The position numbers were made by a program, and so were the translations under genes. 64,000 nucleotides of DNA, taken from assembly GCA_964618975.1 (NCBI GenBank), contig CAZUDI010000005.1, positions 20,670 to 84,669 of the forward strand, given 5' to 3'. The notes under the pieces were generated by a model. That model did no database searches, had not been told where the DNA came from, and saw only the letters and a program-made list of their open reading frames with translations. Positions 54,945-63,088 of this stretch are shown one piece after another (position 1 is the stretch's first letter; the number at the start of each line of letters is the position of its first letter). The DNA is from CAZUDI01 sp964618975. Its GTDB lineage: Bacteria > Desulfobacterota > Desulfomonilia > UBA1062.

Positions 54945-55955
54945 CTATCTCCTGCCGCCCTTCCCCGAGCCTCCACCGCCGCCGGAGCCAGAGCCCCCGC
55001 CGGAGGTGCCCCCGCCGGAGGTGCCCCCGCCGGAGGTGCCGCCCGACCCCCCGGACATGTCGGATTGACCGGAAGGACCCTGAGATGCGGCCGCACCACC
55101 ATAAGCGGCCCCTGAGGTGCCACCGGCGCCGCCGAGACGATCGGCCCTCTCCCCGGCCTGGATCGCGGAGGCATACTGCCGGGCGAGCGCCTGCGGGTTA
55201 CCAAAGCGGGCCCGCTCAAGGAAGGACTGGCGCAGGGTGCGCATCTCCTGCTGCGTGTATTGGTGCTGCATGGCCTGTCCCACCAGTCCGGAAGCCCCGG
55301 CGGAGGAGACCCCGCAACGGCTCAAATCCCGCAGGGTCAGCAGGCATTCACGGGCATAGCCCTCGACTTCGTCCGGCGTCCCGAGACGCCGACGGTCACG
55401 ATCCTGCTCTTTATCTGGGTCTTGATTCCGATCCTGATCCTGCGTGGTGTCCCGGGTCCTGCTGCGCAGACGGTCCATGACCCGATCGGCGTCATCCGGG
55501 CTCACCCCGGAGGAGAGCGCCTCGGCGAGCACGTCCCCCATCCGTCGCATGCGCTGGGGTTCCGGGGTCAGACTCTCCGCCTGCTGGTAGGCGTACGCGT
55601 AGCGTGCCTGTACCCTTTCCATGGCCTGCAGGATCTGGGGCTCACCGGCCCCCTTGGCCAGGCCCTCAAAGGCCTTGTGCATGACCTTTTCGGCGGGCAG
55701 GCCCGCCCGGTGGGTGTTCATGACGAGTGCCTGCGCCTTAAGCATGGTCTCCTCCTGGAAGCGATTTTGAACCATGAGGCGGATCATGTGCCGGGCATCC
55801 TGCTCATCGATCCCGGCCTGCACCAGGGCCTGCGTGCCCGCGTCCAGTGACGGGGACACCGGTTCGGCGCTCTGCACACACCAGAGGTTTCCCGCCCCCA
55901 GCAACAGAATACAGAGGGCCAGGCCTGTCTTCCTGATCACCTTCATTTCCTTCAT
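54945..55955 (-). CDS. Secreted helical protein with glycine/serine-rich tail
   Basis: 336-aa exported protein. Signal peptide near residues 8-28 (RKTGLALCILLLGAGNLWCVQS). The middle is helical and Q/R/E-rich with a short acidic-basic repeat (QDQDRNQDPDKEQDRDRRR near 185). The last ~60 residues are almost only Gly/Ser/Thr (SGGGTSGGGT), encoded by a 15-bp DNA repeat. ATG 55955 (MKEMKVIRKTG) has AAGGAG at good spacing. It is the last gene of the ECF sigma operon and may be its output or stress sensor. Unknown function. Confidence 0.78.
   Translation of the reverse strand: MKEMKVIRKTGLALCILLLGAGNLWCVQSAEPVSPSLDAGTQALVQAGIDEQDARHMIRLMVQNRFQEETMLKAQALVMNTHRAGLPAEKVMHKAFEGLAKGAGEPQILQAMERVQARYAYAYQQAESLTPEPQRMRRMGDVLAEALSSGVSPDDADRVMDRLRSRTRDTTQDQDRNQDPDKEQDRDRRRLGTPDEVEGYARECLLTLRDLSRCGVSSAGASGLVGQAMQHQYTQQEMRTLRQSFLERARFGNPQALARQYASAIQAGERADRLGGAGGTSGAAYGGAAASQGPSGQSDMSGGSGGTSGGGTSGGGTSGGGSGSGGGGGSGKGGRR
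54994..55038 (-). repeat. Three perfect 15-bp units inside the secreted-protein gene
   Basis: CCCCCGCCGGAGGTG repeated three times (54994-55008, 55009-55023, 55024-55038), encoding GGGTS-type linkers. In-frame copy-number changes would alter the tail length only. Confidence 0.9.
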
Positions 55956-56012
55956 CACCTGTCTCCTTGTTTGTGTCATGATATCCATCACAACGCACGC
56001 AGCTCATCCTGG

Positions 56013-56339
56013 TTACGGCGATGGCATGAACACACAGTTGAGCGACCCGAAATCATCCGACTGTTTGAAGCGGCACGGGGGTACGTACATTCTGCCGTCG
56101 ACGAGATAGAAGTAGGTGAACTCGGCCTGGGAGGGCAACGAGACCATCCAGGTTGCCGGGCCGACGCGCCGGGCGGCATGCAGCCGGTAGCCGTCCAGGG
56201 ATGAGGCGAACTGCACCTCCTTGCCGCCCCGGTGTCTGAGGTAGATTTTCACCTCCTTGTGCGTGTATCGGAGGTAATGCGAGGCACAGCCTTGCATGAA
56301 TACCGCCGCCAGGACTGCCGCAATAAAGGCCCTTCTCAT
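56013..56339 (-). CDS. Small lipoprotein with an E-set/CBM48-like domain
   Basis: 108-aa lipoprotein. The signal peptide MRRAFIAAVLAAVFMQGC gives a lipobox cysteine at 18. The remaining ~85 residues (EVQFASSLDGYRLHAAR ... TWMVSLPSQAEFTYFYLVDG ... FKQSDDFGSLNCVF) parallel the C-terminal domain of the adjacent anti-sigma protein, indicating the same AMPK-glycogen-binding-like beta fold. It overlaps the anti-sigma stop by 4 bp. It may sense an envelope ligand with the sigma system. Confidence 0.78.
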   Translation of the reverse strand: MRRAFIAAVLAAVFMQGCASHYLRYTHKEVKIYLRHRGGKEVQFASSLDGYRLHAARRVGPATWMVSLPSQAEFTYFYLVDGRMYVPPCRFKQSDDFGSLNCVFMPSP

Positions 56340-56899
56340 GATGCCGCCGCCACGGTCAGGATCGAGTTGTAGCCGCCGAAGTCGTCCGCCTCGCGCACCG
56401 GCACGGTAGGATCGGTGACGCGCCCCAGCTCTCCCAGGATAAAGGCATACCGGTGCTCACCGGGGCCCACCTCCAGCTCCACCTCCCAGTAGCCGCTCTC
56501 ACCGATGCGATTCAAGGGAACACTCTGCCAGGCGGTGAAGCTGCCCGCAATCCGGACCTGAGCGGCATCGGGACGGTAAATCACGAAGCGATGCGGGAAG
56601 GAGGCCGGCCCCGGCTCGGTGGCCGGCATGATCCCCAGCATGAGCAGGATGCCGGCGGCAAGGCCGGCGAGCGCCAAGGTGACCGGCCGCCACAAGGGGA
56701 AGCGTGAGCGTCGTCGCCCGGGGAGCTCGACCGCCGGCGTGGCGTATGCTACCGGGGCACGCAGCCGGCGTTCCTGCCGCAGGAGGGCCAGGGCCTCCGC
56801 GGCATAGCCCTGGTCTTCTGCGACCTGATGGACGAAATCGATCTTCGTATCGAGGTCGAGTTCATTGTCGATAAACTGAGAAATCAATATGTCGTTCAT
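56336..56899 (-). CDS. Anti-sigma factor with C-terminal CBM48/AMPK-type domain
   Basis: 187-aa membrane protein. The N-terminal ~65 residues (MNDILISQFIDNELDLDTKIDFV) are a ZAS-like cytoplasmic anti-sigma helix bundle without the zinc HxxxCxxC motif. One transmembrane helix is near 75-92 (VTLALAGLAAGILLMLGIM). The C-terminal periplasmic part (RFVIYRPDAAQVRIAGSFTAW ... WEVELEVGPGEHRYAFIL) is a glycogen-binding/isoamylase-N-type beta domain. It would hold the ECF sigma factor encoded just upstream until an extracytoplasmic signal arrives. Confidence 0.84.
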   Translation of the reverse strand: MNDILISQFIDNELDLDTKIDFVHQVAEDQGYAAEALALLRQERRLRAPVAYATPAVELPGRRRSRFPLWRPVTLALAGLAAGILLMLGIMPATEPGPASFPHRFVIYRPDAAQVRIAGSFTAWQSVPLNRIGESGYWEVELEVGPGEHRYAFILGELGRVTDPTVPVREADDFGGYNSILTVAAAS

Positions 56900-56903
56900 C
56901 CTT

Positions 56904-57362
56904 TTATCCCTCCAGGATTCTTCGCAGACGTAAGCGGGCCCGATGGACCCGCACCTTCACGTTCGCCTCGCTGAGGCCGGTCATGGCGGCGATCTGGCGG
57001 TAGGAGAGTTCGCCACTGATCACCAGGGCCAGCAGGTCGCGTTCCTGCGCTTCCAGTTCCTGCATGGCACGCACTACCGCGCGGTATTCCTCCCGTATCA
57101 GGAAGGTCTCCTCCTGGTCGCAGTTCCCATCGACCTGTTCGTCCGCTGTATTCACGAGGCGCGTTCTCCGACGCGTATGATCGATGAAGGCGTTGCGGGC
57201 GATGGTATACAGCAGGGCCGCACTCGGAGGCTGCCCGCCGTAGTGCCTCAGATAGCGCAGGAAGGCCTCCTGGAAGAGATCATCGGCCAGGAAGGGATCG
57301 CCGCTCAGGCGCACGAGATACGCATACAGCTGCTCGCGATGCCGCTCGTAAAAACCCATCAT
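56904..57362 (-). CDS. ECF RNA polymerase sigma factor
   Basis: 152-aa sigma-70 family factor. Region 2 (YAYLVRLSGDPFLADDLFQEAFLRYLRHY) and region 4 (LLALVISGELSYRQIAAMTGLSEANVKVRVHRARLRLRRIL) are both present; region 3 is absent, as in ECF factors. It is first in a four-gene unit with its anti-sigma factor, so it very likely drives its own operon. ATG 57362 or 57359 starts translation. Confidence 0.93.
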   Translation of the reverse strand: MMGFYERHREQLYAYLVRLSGDPFLADDLFQEAFLRYLRHYGGQPPSAALLYTIARNAFIDHTRRRTRLVNTADEQVDGNCDQEETFLIREEYRAVVRAMQELEAQERDLLALVISGELSYRQIAAMTGLSEANVKVRVHRARLRLRRILEG

Positions 57363-57516
57363 GGATATGCCCCCAGGACAAGCCTAAAGCCCCTGCTGAC
57401 CGCCGCAAGCAACGGGGAACTCGAACCTGAGTGAATCATCGGTATGAACCCCAGGACAAGCTCTTGCCCCTGCTGGCCGCCGCAAGCAGCGGTTAATTTG
57501 CCCTATAGCCACTAAG
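57360..57516 (+). repeat. Two consecutive copies of the intergenic repeat (copies 7 and 8)
   Basis: Copy 7 (57360-57440) and copy 8 (57441-57516) lie head to tail: CCCCCAGGACAAGCC ... CCCCTGCTGACCGCCGC ... GGGGAACTCGAACC, then GGTATGAACCCCAGGACAAG ... CCCCTGCTGGCCGCCGC. They occupy the presumed promoter region of the ECF operon. The remaining bases to 57717 hold no gene. Confidence 0.8.
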
Positions 57517-57717
57517 TCCTTCACGTCACCACCATAACGCCGTGTGCCGCATGTGGTTACAGATCCGCAGGAGACACGTCACTGTATACGCACCCAGGCA
57601 CGCAAAACAATGCCTGTCGCGTCTCTGGTGGGCTCACAGGCCGGGTGTCTTCCGCGCCGACGCACGCCGCTTAGGGGCGATCAGTCAGGGACTTCCCTCG
57701 GGGAAGCCCTCTGCCTT

Positions 57718-59733
57718 TCAGGACGGCATCACTACCAGCGAACCGTAGTTGTGCAACCCGGCGCAGTGGCACTCCACCGTGAGATCACAGGGAAAGGCCG
57801 CATGCGTGAAGATGCTGCGGTTGCCGATGCTGCAGACGCCCCGGCCACCAAGCATGGCGTCTCGGGTAAGGCAACTTTCAAGGGGTGGTGTGCTGCGCGC
57901 AAAGGGATTGACCTGAGGAGAAACCCTCCAGTGCGGGTAGGCAAAACAGGGGGCAAAAAGGGCCTGTCCACTTGAGATGATCATGAACTGATGCGCACAG
58001 GCACCCACCGGGATCAGGCCGCCGATGGTGTTGTCCATCCCGGCGGTGACCGGAAAGGGAAAGCCCTTCATCCCCACCCCTTCCACGAGGATCAGCGCCA
58101 GGCGCTGCCCGCCTTCCAGGCGCTTTGTGAGCGCCTGCCGCACCCCGGCCAGCGACCCGGGCACCTCGAAGGAGGCCCAGGCCGGGACAAGACGGTCGAG
58201 GCTGGGTGTGCGGTAGGTGTAGCGGCTGCTCGAACTCAGGGCCAGGAAGTGGTAGCCCGGCTCGGGGATGACGAAGTAGTCCCCCAGGGCCTCCACGCCC
58301 GAGGCGTAAGGAATGGCGCTCAGGAGTTCTTGACGCGCGATCACGCGCTGCACCCCCGGGAGGAGGGCGACCTTCCGGGCATCTTCGGCCGTTGCGTGAT
58401 AGAGACAGGCGATGCCCTCATCCGCGCTGGCGATGCCGCCGATGACCCGCTCGAGATTGATGCTCCCGCGCACCTCTTCCAGATCCCCCAGGCCGATCAC
58501 GAGATAGTCATAGTCCACAGCCTCCAGAAAATCGCTCACGGCCGTGTGCGTCTCCTGGACGAAGGCGCGCCAGAGTTCCCCATCGGCCTTGTGCCGTCCC
58601 ACGAAGGCGGGCTGAGCATAGGTCAGGACCACGAGCGCGGGCCGATAGCGCTCCACCACGGCGCGGCCGATGCGTGTGACCCAGGCATCGGCGCCCCTGA
58701 CCAAGTCTCCCGGATAGGGGTCGGCGCTCATAACGTCGTGCAGGGGCAGTTCCTCCCGGGGCGACAGGGGGGTGCCGCTGCCCATCTCCACGACATTCGT
58801 CCACCCGCCGATCTCGATATAGGCCGTGCGGGTATCGGGTGCGGGCGTCTCCTCGTCAATGGCGGCACCGCCCTTCAGGCTCAGGCCGGCCGGCCGGCCG
58901 CAGGCCGGACAGCACCCGCCTGTCAGCCGGGACTCGAGGAAGGTCCCCCCACAGCCGCGCGAACTCATGCGCTTGACCAGCACCGCCTGGCAGGCGGGGC
59001 AGAGGGTATCCAGCCAGACCGATCCGGCGAAATTCTCCAGATAGATGTAGTCGAGTTCGCCTGAGGCCCTCTCCCGGATCCCGACCATGTCGTCGATACG
59101 GGTGCGCTCGGAATCGGTCAGCTTGTATTCCGGCAGGAGCCGGAAAATGTGCCAGGGAATGGCCCGATCGATGGCAGCGATCTTATGGGCGATGGCGAGC
59201 ATCTGCTCCCGGGTGATCACGGGCACATAGGGGGTGGTAAGCTCCACGTGAACCCCTGTGGCCTGCAGTGTGCGCACACACTCCAGCACCCTCTTCAGGC
59301 TCCCCCCGCCACACATCTCGCGGTAAAAGGCGTCGCTGGGCCCCTTGAGGCTGACATTGATGCAGTCGATGGTCGGTGCCAGGCGCTCGATCTGGCGCTC
59401 GGAGAAGAGCCCGTTGGAGCTGCAGCCCACCAGCAGAGAGGTCTCCCGGCAGGCCTGGGCGATATCGATGAAGTACTCGAAGCTCACCGCCGGCTCGTTG
59501 GCGGAGAAGCTCACCAGGGAGCAGCCAGCCAGCTTGGCCTTGGCGGCCACCTGACCCGGGTCGAGATCGAAGAAGAAGGCGGGCTCGTTCAGCAGGTGCT
59601 GGTTCATGCAGTAGCGGCAGTCCAGGTTGCATCCGTAGGTGCCGATGGTCAGCGCCCGGCTCCCGGGGTTGACGTGGAAGAAGGGGATGCCCTCCACCCG
59701 TCCGGCATAGATGGTGGTCAGGGGATAGTGCAT
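57718..59733 (-). CDS. Radical SAM protein fused to an unknown ~360-aa C-terminal domain
   Basis: 671-aa protein. The N-terminal ~300 residues are a radical SAM enzyme with C35, C39 and C42 (GCNLDCRYC), closest in layout to the AmmeMemoRadiSam-system radical SAM proteins, and end with zinc-ribbon pairs (CPAC ... CGG ... CCPACGRP). The C-terminal ~360 residues (from about IEIGGWTNVVEMGSG) contain VVLTYAQPAFVGRHKADGE, YDYLVIGLGDL and a cysteine-rich end (CLTRDAMLGGRGVCSIG, VECHCAGLH); no family recognised. ATG 59733 follows AGGAGG. It is cotranscribed with the binding-protein gene upstream, so it may process the imported ligand. Confidence 0.85.
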   Translation of the reverse strand: MHYPLTTIYAGRVEGIPFFHVNPGSRALTIGTYGCNLDCRYCMNQHLLNEPAFFFDLDPGQVAAKAKLAGCSLVSFSANEPAVSFEYFIDIAQACRETSLLVGCSSNGLFSERQIERLAPTIDCINVSLKGPSDAFYREMCGGGSLKRVLECVRTLQATGVHVELTTPYVPVITREQMLAIAHKIAAIDRAIPWHIFRLLPEYKLTDSERTRIDDMVGIRERASGELDYIYLENFAGSVWLDTLCPACQAVLVKRMSSRGCGGTFLESRLTGGCCPACGRPAGLSLKGGAAIDEETPAPDTRTAYIEIGGWTNVVEMGSGTPLSPREELPLHDVMSADPYPGDLVRGADAWVTRIGRAVVERYRPALVVLTYAQPAFVGRHKADGELWRAFVQETHTAVSDFLEAVDYDYLVIGLGDLEEVRGSINLERVIGGIASADEGIACLYHATAEDARKVALLPGVQRVIARQELLSAIPYASGVEALGDYFVIPEPGYHFLALSSSSRYTYRTPSLDRLVPAWASFEVPGSLAGVRQALTKRLEGGQRLALILVEGVGMKGFPFPVTAGMDNTIGGLIPVGACAHQFMIISSGQALFAPCFAYPHWRVSPQVNPFARSTPPLESCLTRDAMLGGRGVCSIGNRSIFTHAAFPCDLTVECHCAGLHNYGSLVVMPS

Positions 59734-59771
59734 TTTCTCACCTCCTGTGGTTCAAGACGGAGCCCTGCGCC

Positions 59772-60743
59772 TCAGCGCGCAATCTGGGTGTGCACCGGCT
59801 CGGGATACTTGCCGTAAAAGCGGGTATAAAACTCGCGAGCCTCCTGCTGCATGTCGAAGTGCACCTGGTCGGGGTACAGCACGCCGGCCAGCCACATGAT
59901 CCCGAGAATAGACTCGGGCGTGGGCAGGTCCCACGAATCGATGTAGAGCGGGAAGCTGTAGATCTGATTGTTGCGCACGGCCTTGAGCACCCCCAGCCCC
60001 CGGTCTCCAAGGATGTCATCCGGAAGGGTGGTGGTGTAGGGAATGGTTACGATCACGTCCGGATCCCAGGCCACCAGGTGCTCGCGGGACACGCTTACCC
60101 AGCCGCCTCTCAGGTCTCTGGCCACGTTGATCCCACCCGCCATCTCCACGATGTGGTGCTGGTAAAAGTCCCCGCCCACCGTGGTCAGGGTGCGCGCGCC
60201 CACCACGTAGACCTTCTTGCGCGTCTGGACCGCGGCGGTGGCCTCCCGGATATAGGCGAGCTTTTGCCGGTAGTAGTCCGCCACATCCGCAGCCCGCTCC
60301 TTTTGGTCGAGCACCTCGGCAATGAGCTTGAGCCCCTCGATCATGGAATCGGGGTCCTCCACGAGGATGCAGAAGACCTTGACCCCGGCCTGCTCGAGGT
60401 CCTTGACCTGGGGGATAGGCGAGGTGAAGACCACCTGGGGCCTCAGCCGCAGGATCTCCTCGATGCTGGCGTGGCGGTCGGCCCGCCCCATCTCCTTGAA
60501 TTCGGGATAGAACTTCTCCATGATGTGCCCCGGCAGGGTAGAGATGCCCACCAGGCGCTCCTGGCACCCCAGCGTTAAGATCATCTCGGTAGCGATGCGG
60601 TAGGGGGAGACGATGCGTTCGATCCTCTGGGGCACCTCCACGGAGCGTCCCGCCATATCGACGACCACCCGGGCCTGGGGTGCACCGGGGGCCCCCAGAT
60701 TCACCGCGGTCACGAGAGCCAGTCCGACAAGTATCCTCTTCAC
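59772..60743 (-). CDS. ABC transporter periplasmic binding protein (BtuF/FecB family), copy 1
   Basis: 323-aa solute-binding protein for metal-chelate or corrinoid type ligands. The GTG start at 60743 (VKRILVGLALVTAVNLG, a signal peptide) has GGGAGGAGG upstream. Typical features: VVDMAGRSVEVPQRIERIV, EEILRLRPQVVFTSP and the late SWDLPTPESILGIMWLA. It is closely related to the second binding protein at 62051 (shared GGDFYQHH/GGDYYQHY, PTPESILGIMWLA and LYPxQVxFDM). The ligand could be cobalamin, heme or a siderophore; no B12 riboswitch was seen. Confidence 0.88.
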   Translation of the reverse strand: MKRILVGLALVTAVNLGAPGAPQARVVVDMAGRSVEVPQRIERIVSPYRIATEMILTLGCQERLVGISTLPGHIMEKFYPEFKEMGRADRHASIEEILRLRPQVVFTSPIPQVKDLEQAGVKVFCILVEDPDSMIEGLKLIAEVLDQKERAADVADYYRQKLAYIREATAAVQTRKKVYVVGARTLTTVGGDFYQHHIVEMAGGINVARDLRGGWVSVSREHLVAWDPDVIVTIPYTTTLPDDILGDRGLGVLKAVRNNQIYSFPLYIDSWDLPTPESILGIMWLAGVLYPDQVHFDMQQEAREFYTRFYGKYPEPVHTQIAR

Positions 60744-60929
60744 GCTTCCTCCTCCCTTGAGGCAAGCCGCCTCACCTTGTGTGCCACTCACGGCGGCGGC
60801 GGGCCTCCCCCTTCGCTCTCGCCGACTCCTGGTCCTTGCCCCGGGGCAGCGGATGGGTCGGTGATCAGGCACTGATCATGCCAATCTTACGGGGGAAACT
60901 TCTTGTAAGAAGTTCCCCCCGGACCCCCG

Positions 60930-61012
60930 TCATGGGGATGATCCCCGGGGCAAGCCTTTGCCCCCGCTGGCCGCCGCAAGCGGCGGGGAATGTAACCCTC
61001 AGACCATTCAAG
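60930..61012 (+). repeat. Interspersed intergenic repeat, copy 9
   Basis: CATGGGGATGATCCCCGGGG, CAAGCCTTTGCCCCC, GCCGCCGCAAGCGGCGGGG and AATGTAACCCTCAG. It lies between the permease stop and binding protein 1, next to a hairpin (60891-60916) of AACTTCTT/AAGAAGTT arms. The gap of 300 bases holds no gene. Confidence 0.78.
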
Positions 61013-61043
61013 CATGTGCCTTCGCGGGCGGACATCTCTCCCC

Positions 61044-62054
61044 TCACTCCTGGGGTGCCGGCCGGCGCTTGAGCAGGTAGGCAAAGAAGGGCGCCCCGAT
61101 GATGGCGGTGACGATCCCCAGCGGGATCTCCTGAGCCGACATGACCCGCGCCACGCCGTCGACCACGAGCATGTAGGCCGATCCCATGAGCGCGGCGGCC
61201 GGCAGCAGCCGCTCGTGGTCGGCGCCCACCAGCATGCGCGACAGGTGGGGTACCACCAGCCCTACCCACCCGATGATGCCGGCGACGGCCACGATGGACG
61301 AGGCGATCACGGTGGAGCACACGATGATCACGCCGTAGAGCCAGGTGGTATTCACCCCCAGACGCTGGGCCTCGTGCGTCCCCAGGGAGAGGACATTGAA
61401 GCGCCACCTGAGCATGACCAGGATCACAATGCCGGCGACGATCAGGGGGGCGGTCTGCCACACGTCGTCCATGCTCACCGAGGCCAGGCTGCCCATGAGC
61501 CAGAACACGATGGCGGGGAGCTTGGTATAGGTATCGGCCACATACTTGAGCAGGGAGATGAGCGCCGTGAAGAACGAACCCACCACCACCCCCGCCAGCA
61601 CCAGGGTATAGGTGGTCACCCGATAACCCAGCCGGGCGATGAAAAAGGTGATGCCCACTGCAATGATCCCGAAAACAAAGGCGAAGACCTGGATCATATG
61701 CCCATGGGAAAAGAGCAGAATGGCTAAAGCCGCCCCGAACCCACCCCCGGAGGAAACCCCCAGGATGTAGGGCGAAACCAGGGGGTTGCGGAAGACGCCC
61801 TGGAAGGAGGCCCCGGTGATACCGAGCCCGGCGCCGACCACCATGGCCATGAGGATGCGCGGCAGACGCACATGGAAGAGCACCGTGCTCACGATGGGGG
61901 ATACCCCTTCAGGCGACAGATGCAACGGCGCCGCGAAAGCCTGCAGCACCTCGCGCCCGGGGATGTGATAGCGGCCCAGAAACATCGAGAGCCCGGCGAC
62001 GAGCACGTTCAGCAGCACCAGCAGCCAGAGCGTCCGAGAGGGCTGTCCCTTCAT
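61044..62054 (-). CDS. FecCD-family ABC permease
   Basis: 336-aa permease with about nine to ten transmembrane helices. Motifs: LPRILMAMVVGAGLGITGASFQGVFRNPLVSPYILGVSSGG (residues about 65-105), FWLMGSL and GIIGWVGLVVPHLSRMLVGADHERLLP, all standard for BtuC/FecCD importers. ATG 62054 (MKGQPSRTLW) overlaps the stop of binding protein 2 by 4 bp. It forms the membrane channel with the ATPase upstream. Confidence 0.94.
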   Translation of the reverse strand: MKGQPSRTLWLLVLLNVLVAGLSMFLGRYHIPGREVLQAFAAPLHLSPEGVSPIVSTVLFHVRLPRILMAMVVGAGLGITGASFQGVFRNPLVSPYILGVSSGGGFGAALAILLFSHGHMIQVFAFVFGIIAVGITFFIARLGYRVTTYTLVLAGVVVGSFFTALISLLKYVADTYTKLPAIVFWLMGSLASVSMDDVWQTAPLIVAGIVILVMLRWRFNVLSLGTHEAQRLGVNTTWLYGVIIVCSTVIASSIVAVAGIIGWVGLVVPHLSRMLVGADHERLLPAAALMGSAYMLVVDGVARVMSAQEIPLGIVTAIIGAPFFAYLLKRRPAPQE

Positions 62055-63088
62055 CTGCCGAGCACCTCCCTGACCTCGTCTGCACTCGGGGTGTACCCGT
62101 AGCACAGAGAGTAGAATCGCCTGATCTCGGAAGCCATGTCAAAGTCCACCTGATTGGGATAGAGCCTGTTGGCCAGCCACATGATGCCCAGGATCGACTC
62201 CGGGGTGGGCACATCCCATGATCCGATGTAGTAGGGCGCAAAGGTAACGTCACCGTTCTTTACCGCAGCGATATCCCTGAGCCGCTTATCCTCGAGAAAG
62301 TCCTCCGGCCTGGCCGTGCCATAGTTGCCGATGAAGATGAAATCCGGGTTCCACTCCAGCAGGTGCTCGAGCGAGACCGAGCACCACCCGCCCCTGAGAG
62401 AGGCGGCCACGTTGTGGCCGCCGGCATATTCGATGACATAATGCTGATAATAGTCCCCTCCGGCGGTGCTGAGCATGTGGGGACCGGCGAAATAGACCCG
62501 CTTCTTGGGCTCGATCTGCCGGGTGTGCTCCCGGATGAAGGCCAGGCGGTCGCGGTAGTACTCCACGATCATCACAGCCCGCTCCCGGCGCTGCATAACC
62601 TCGCCCACCAGCAGGATGCCCTGCATGAGCGCCTCGGGGTTCTCCAGGCACAACACGATCGAGGGGATGCCCAGGCCCTCCAGGCCTCCATTTGAACCGC
62701 CGTGCATGTGTCGGAAGACGAGGTCGGGCGCCAGAGCCAGGATCTCCTCCACGCTCACCTCGCCGCCCGCGGAGCGGCCGGGCCGGGGCACGCCCTCGAT
62801 CTCCGGCCAGATGCGTCGCATCACGGCGTTCACGTCGTAGTCCGATATCCCCACCAGATTCTCGCGAGCCCCCACCAGGATCATGAGCTGGGTGGCGATG
62901 GGATACATGGCGCTGACCACCCGATGCACCTCGCAAGGCAGGGCCACCACCTTTCCGGCCATGTCTTTTATCTCACACGTAGAGGTGGCCTGGTGGACCT
63001 TCTCCCCGGGCGGCAGCACGAGCGCCACCACAACGATGAATGCAGCGGCCAGGGAGATCAGGATCCACTGAACCGGCCGGCCTCTCAT
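62051..63088 (-). CDS. ABC transporter binding protein (BtuF/FecB family), copy 2
   Basis: 345-aa solute-binding protein with an N-terminal uncleaved-looking anchor (WILISLAAAFIVVVALVL) instead of a lipobox. It is homologous to the protein at 59772 throughout, with VEEILALAPDLVFRHMHGGSN, GGDYYQHYVIEYAGGHNVAASL and PTPESILGIMWLANRLYPNQVDFD. One difference is an added CEIKDMAG ... LPCEVHR cysteine pair near residues 38-55, possibly a disulfide. It lies between ATPase and permease genes with 4-bp overlaps. Confidence 0.9.
   Translation of the reverse strand: MRGRPVQWILISLAAAFIVVVALVLPPGEKVHQATSTCEIKDMAGKVVALPCEVHRVVSAMYPIATQLMILVGARENLVGISDYDVNAVMRRIWPEIEGVPRPGRSAGGEVSVEEILALAPDLVFRHMHGGSNGGLEGLGIPSIVLCLENPEALMQGILLVGEVMQRRERAVMIVEYYRDRLAFIREHTRQIEPKKRVYFAGPHMLSTAGGDYYQHYVIEYAGGHNVAASLRGGWCSVSLEHLLEWNPDFIFIGNYGTARPEDFLEDKRLRDIAAVKNGDVTFAPYYIGSWDVPTPESILGIMWLANRLYPNQVDFDMASEIRRFYSLCYGYTPSADEVREVLGR

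Noticed and set aside
54994..55038. Direct repeats considered as a possible CRISPR
   Set aside because: Units are contiguous, 15 bp, in frame inside a gene and without spacers.
60744..61043. Cobalamin riboswitch expected ahead of the BtuF-like gene
   Set aside because: No B12-box-like sequence was seen; the gap holds an intergenic repeat and a simple hairpin.
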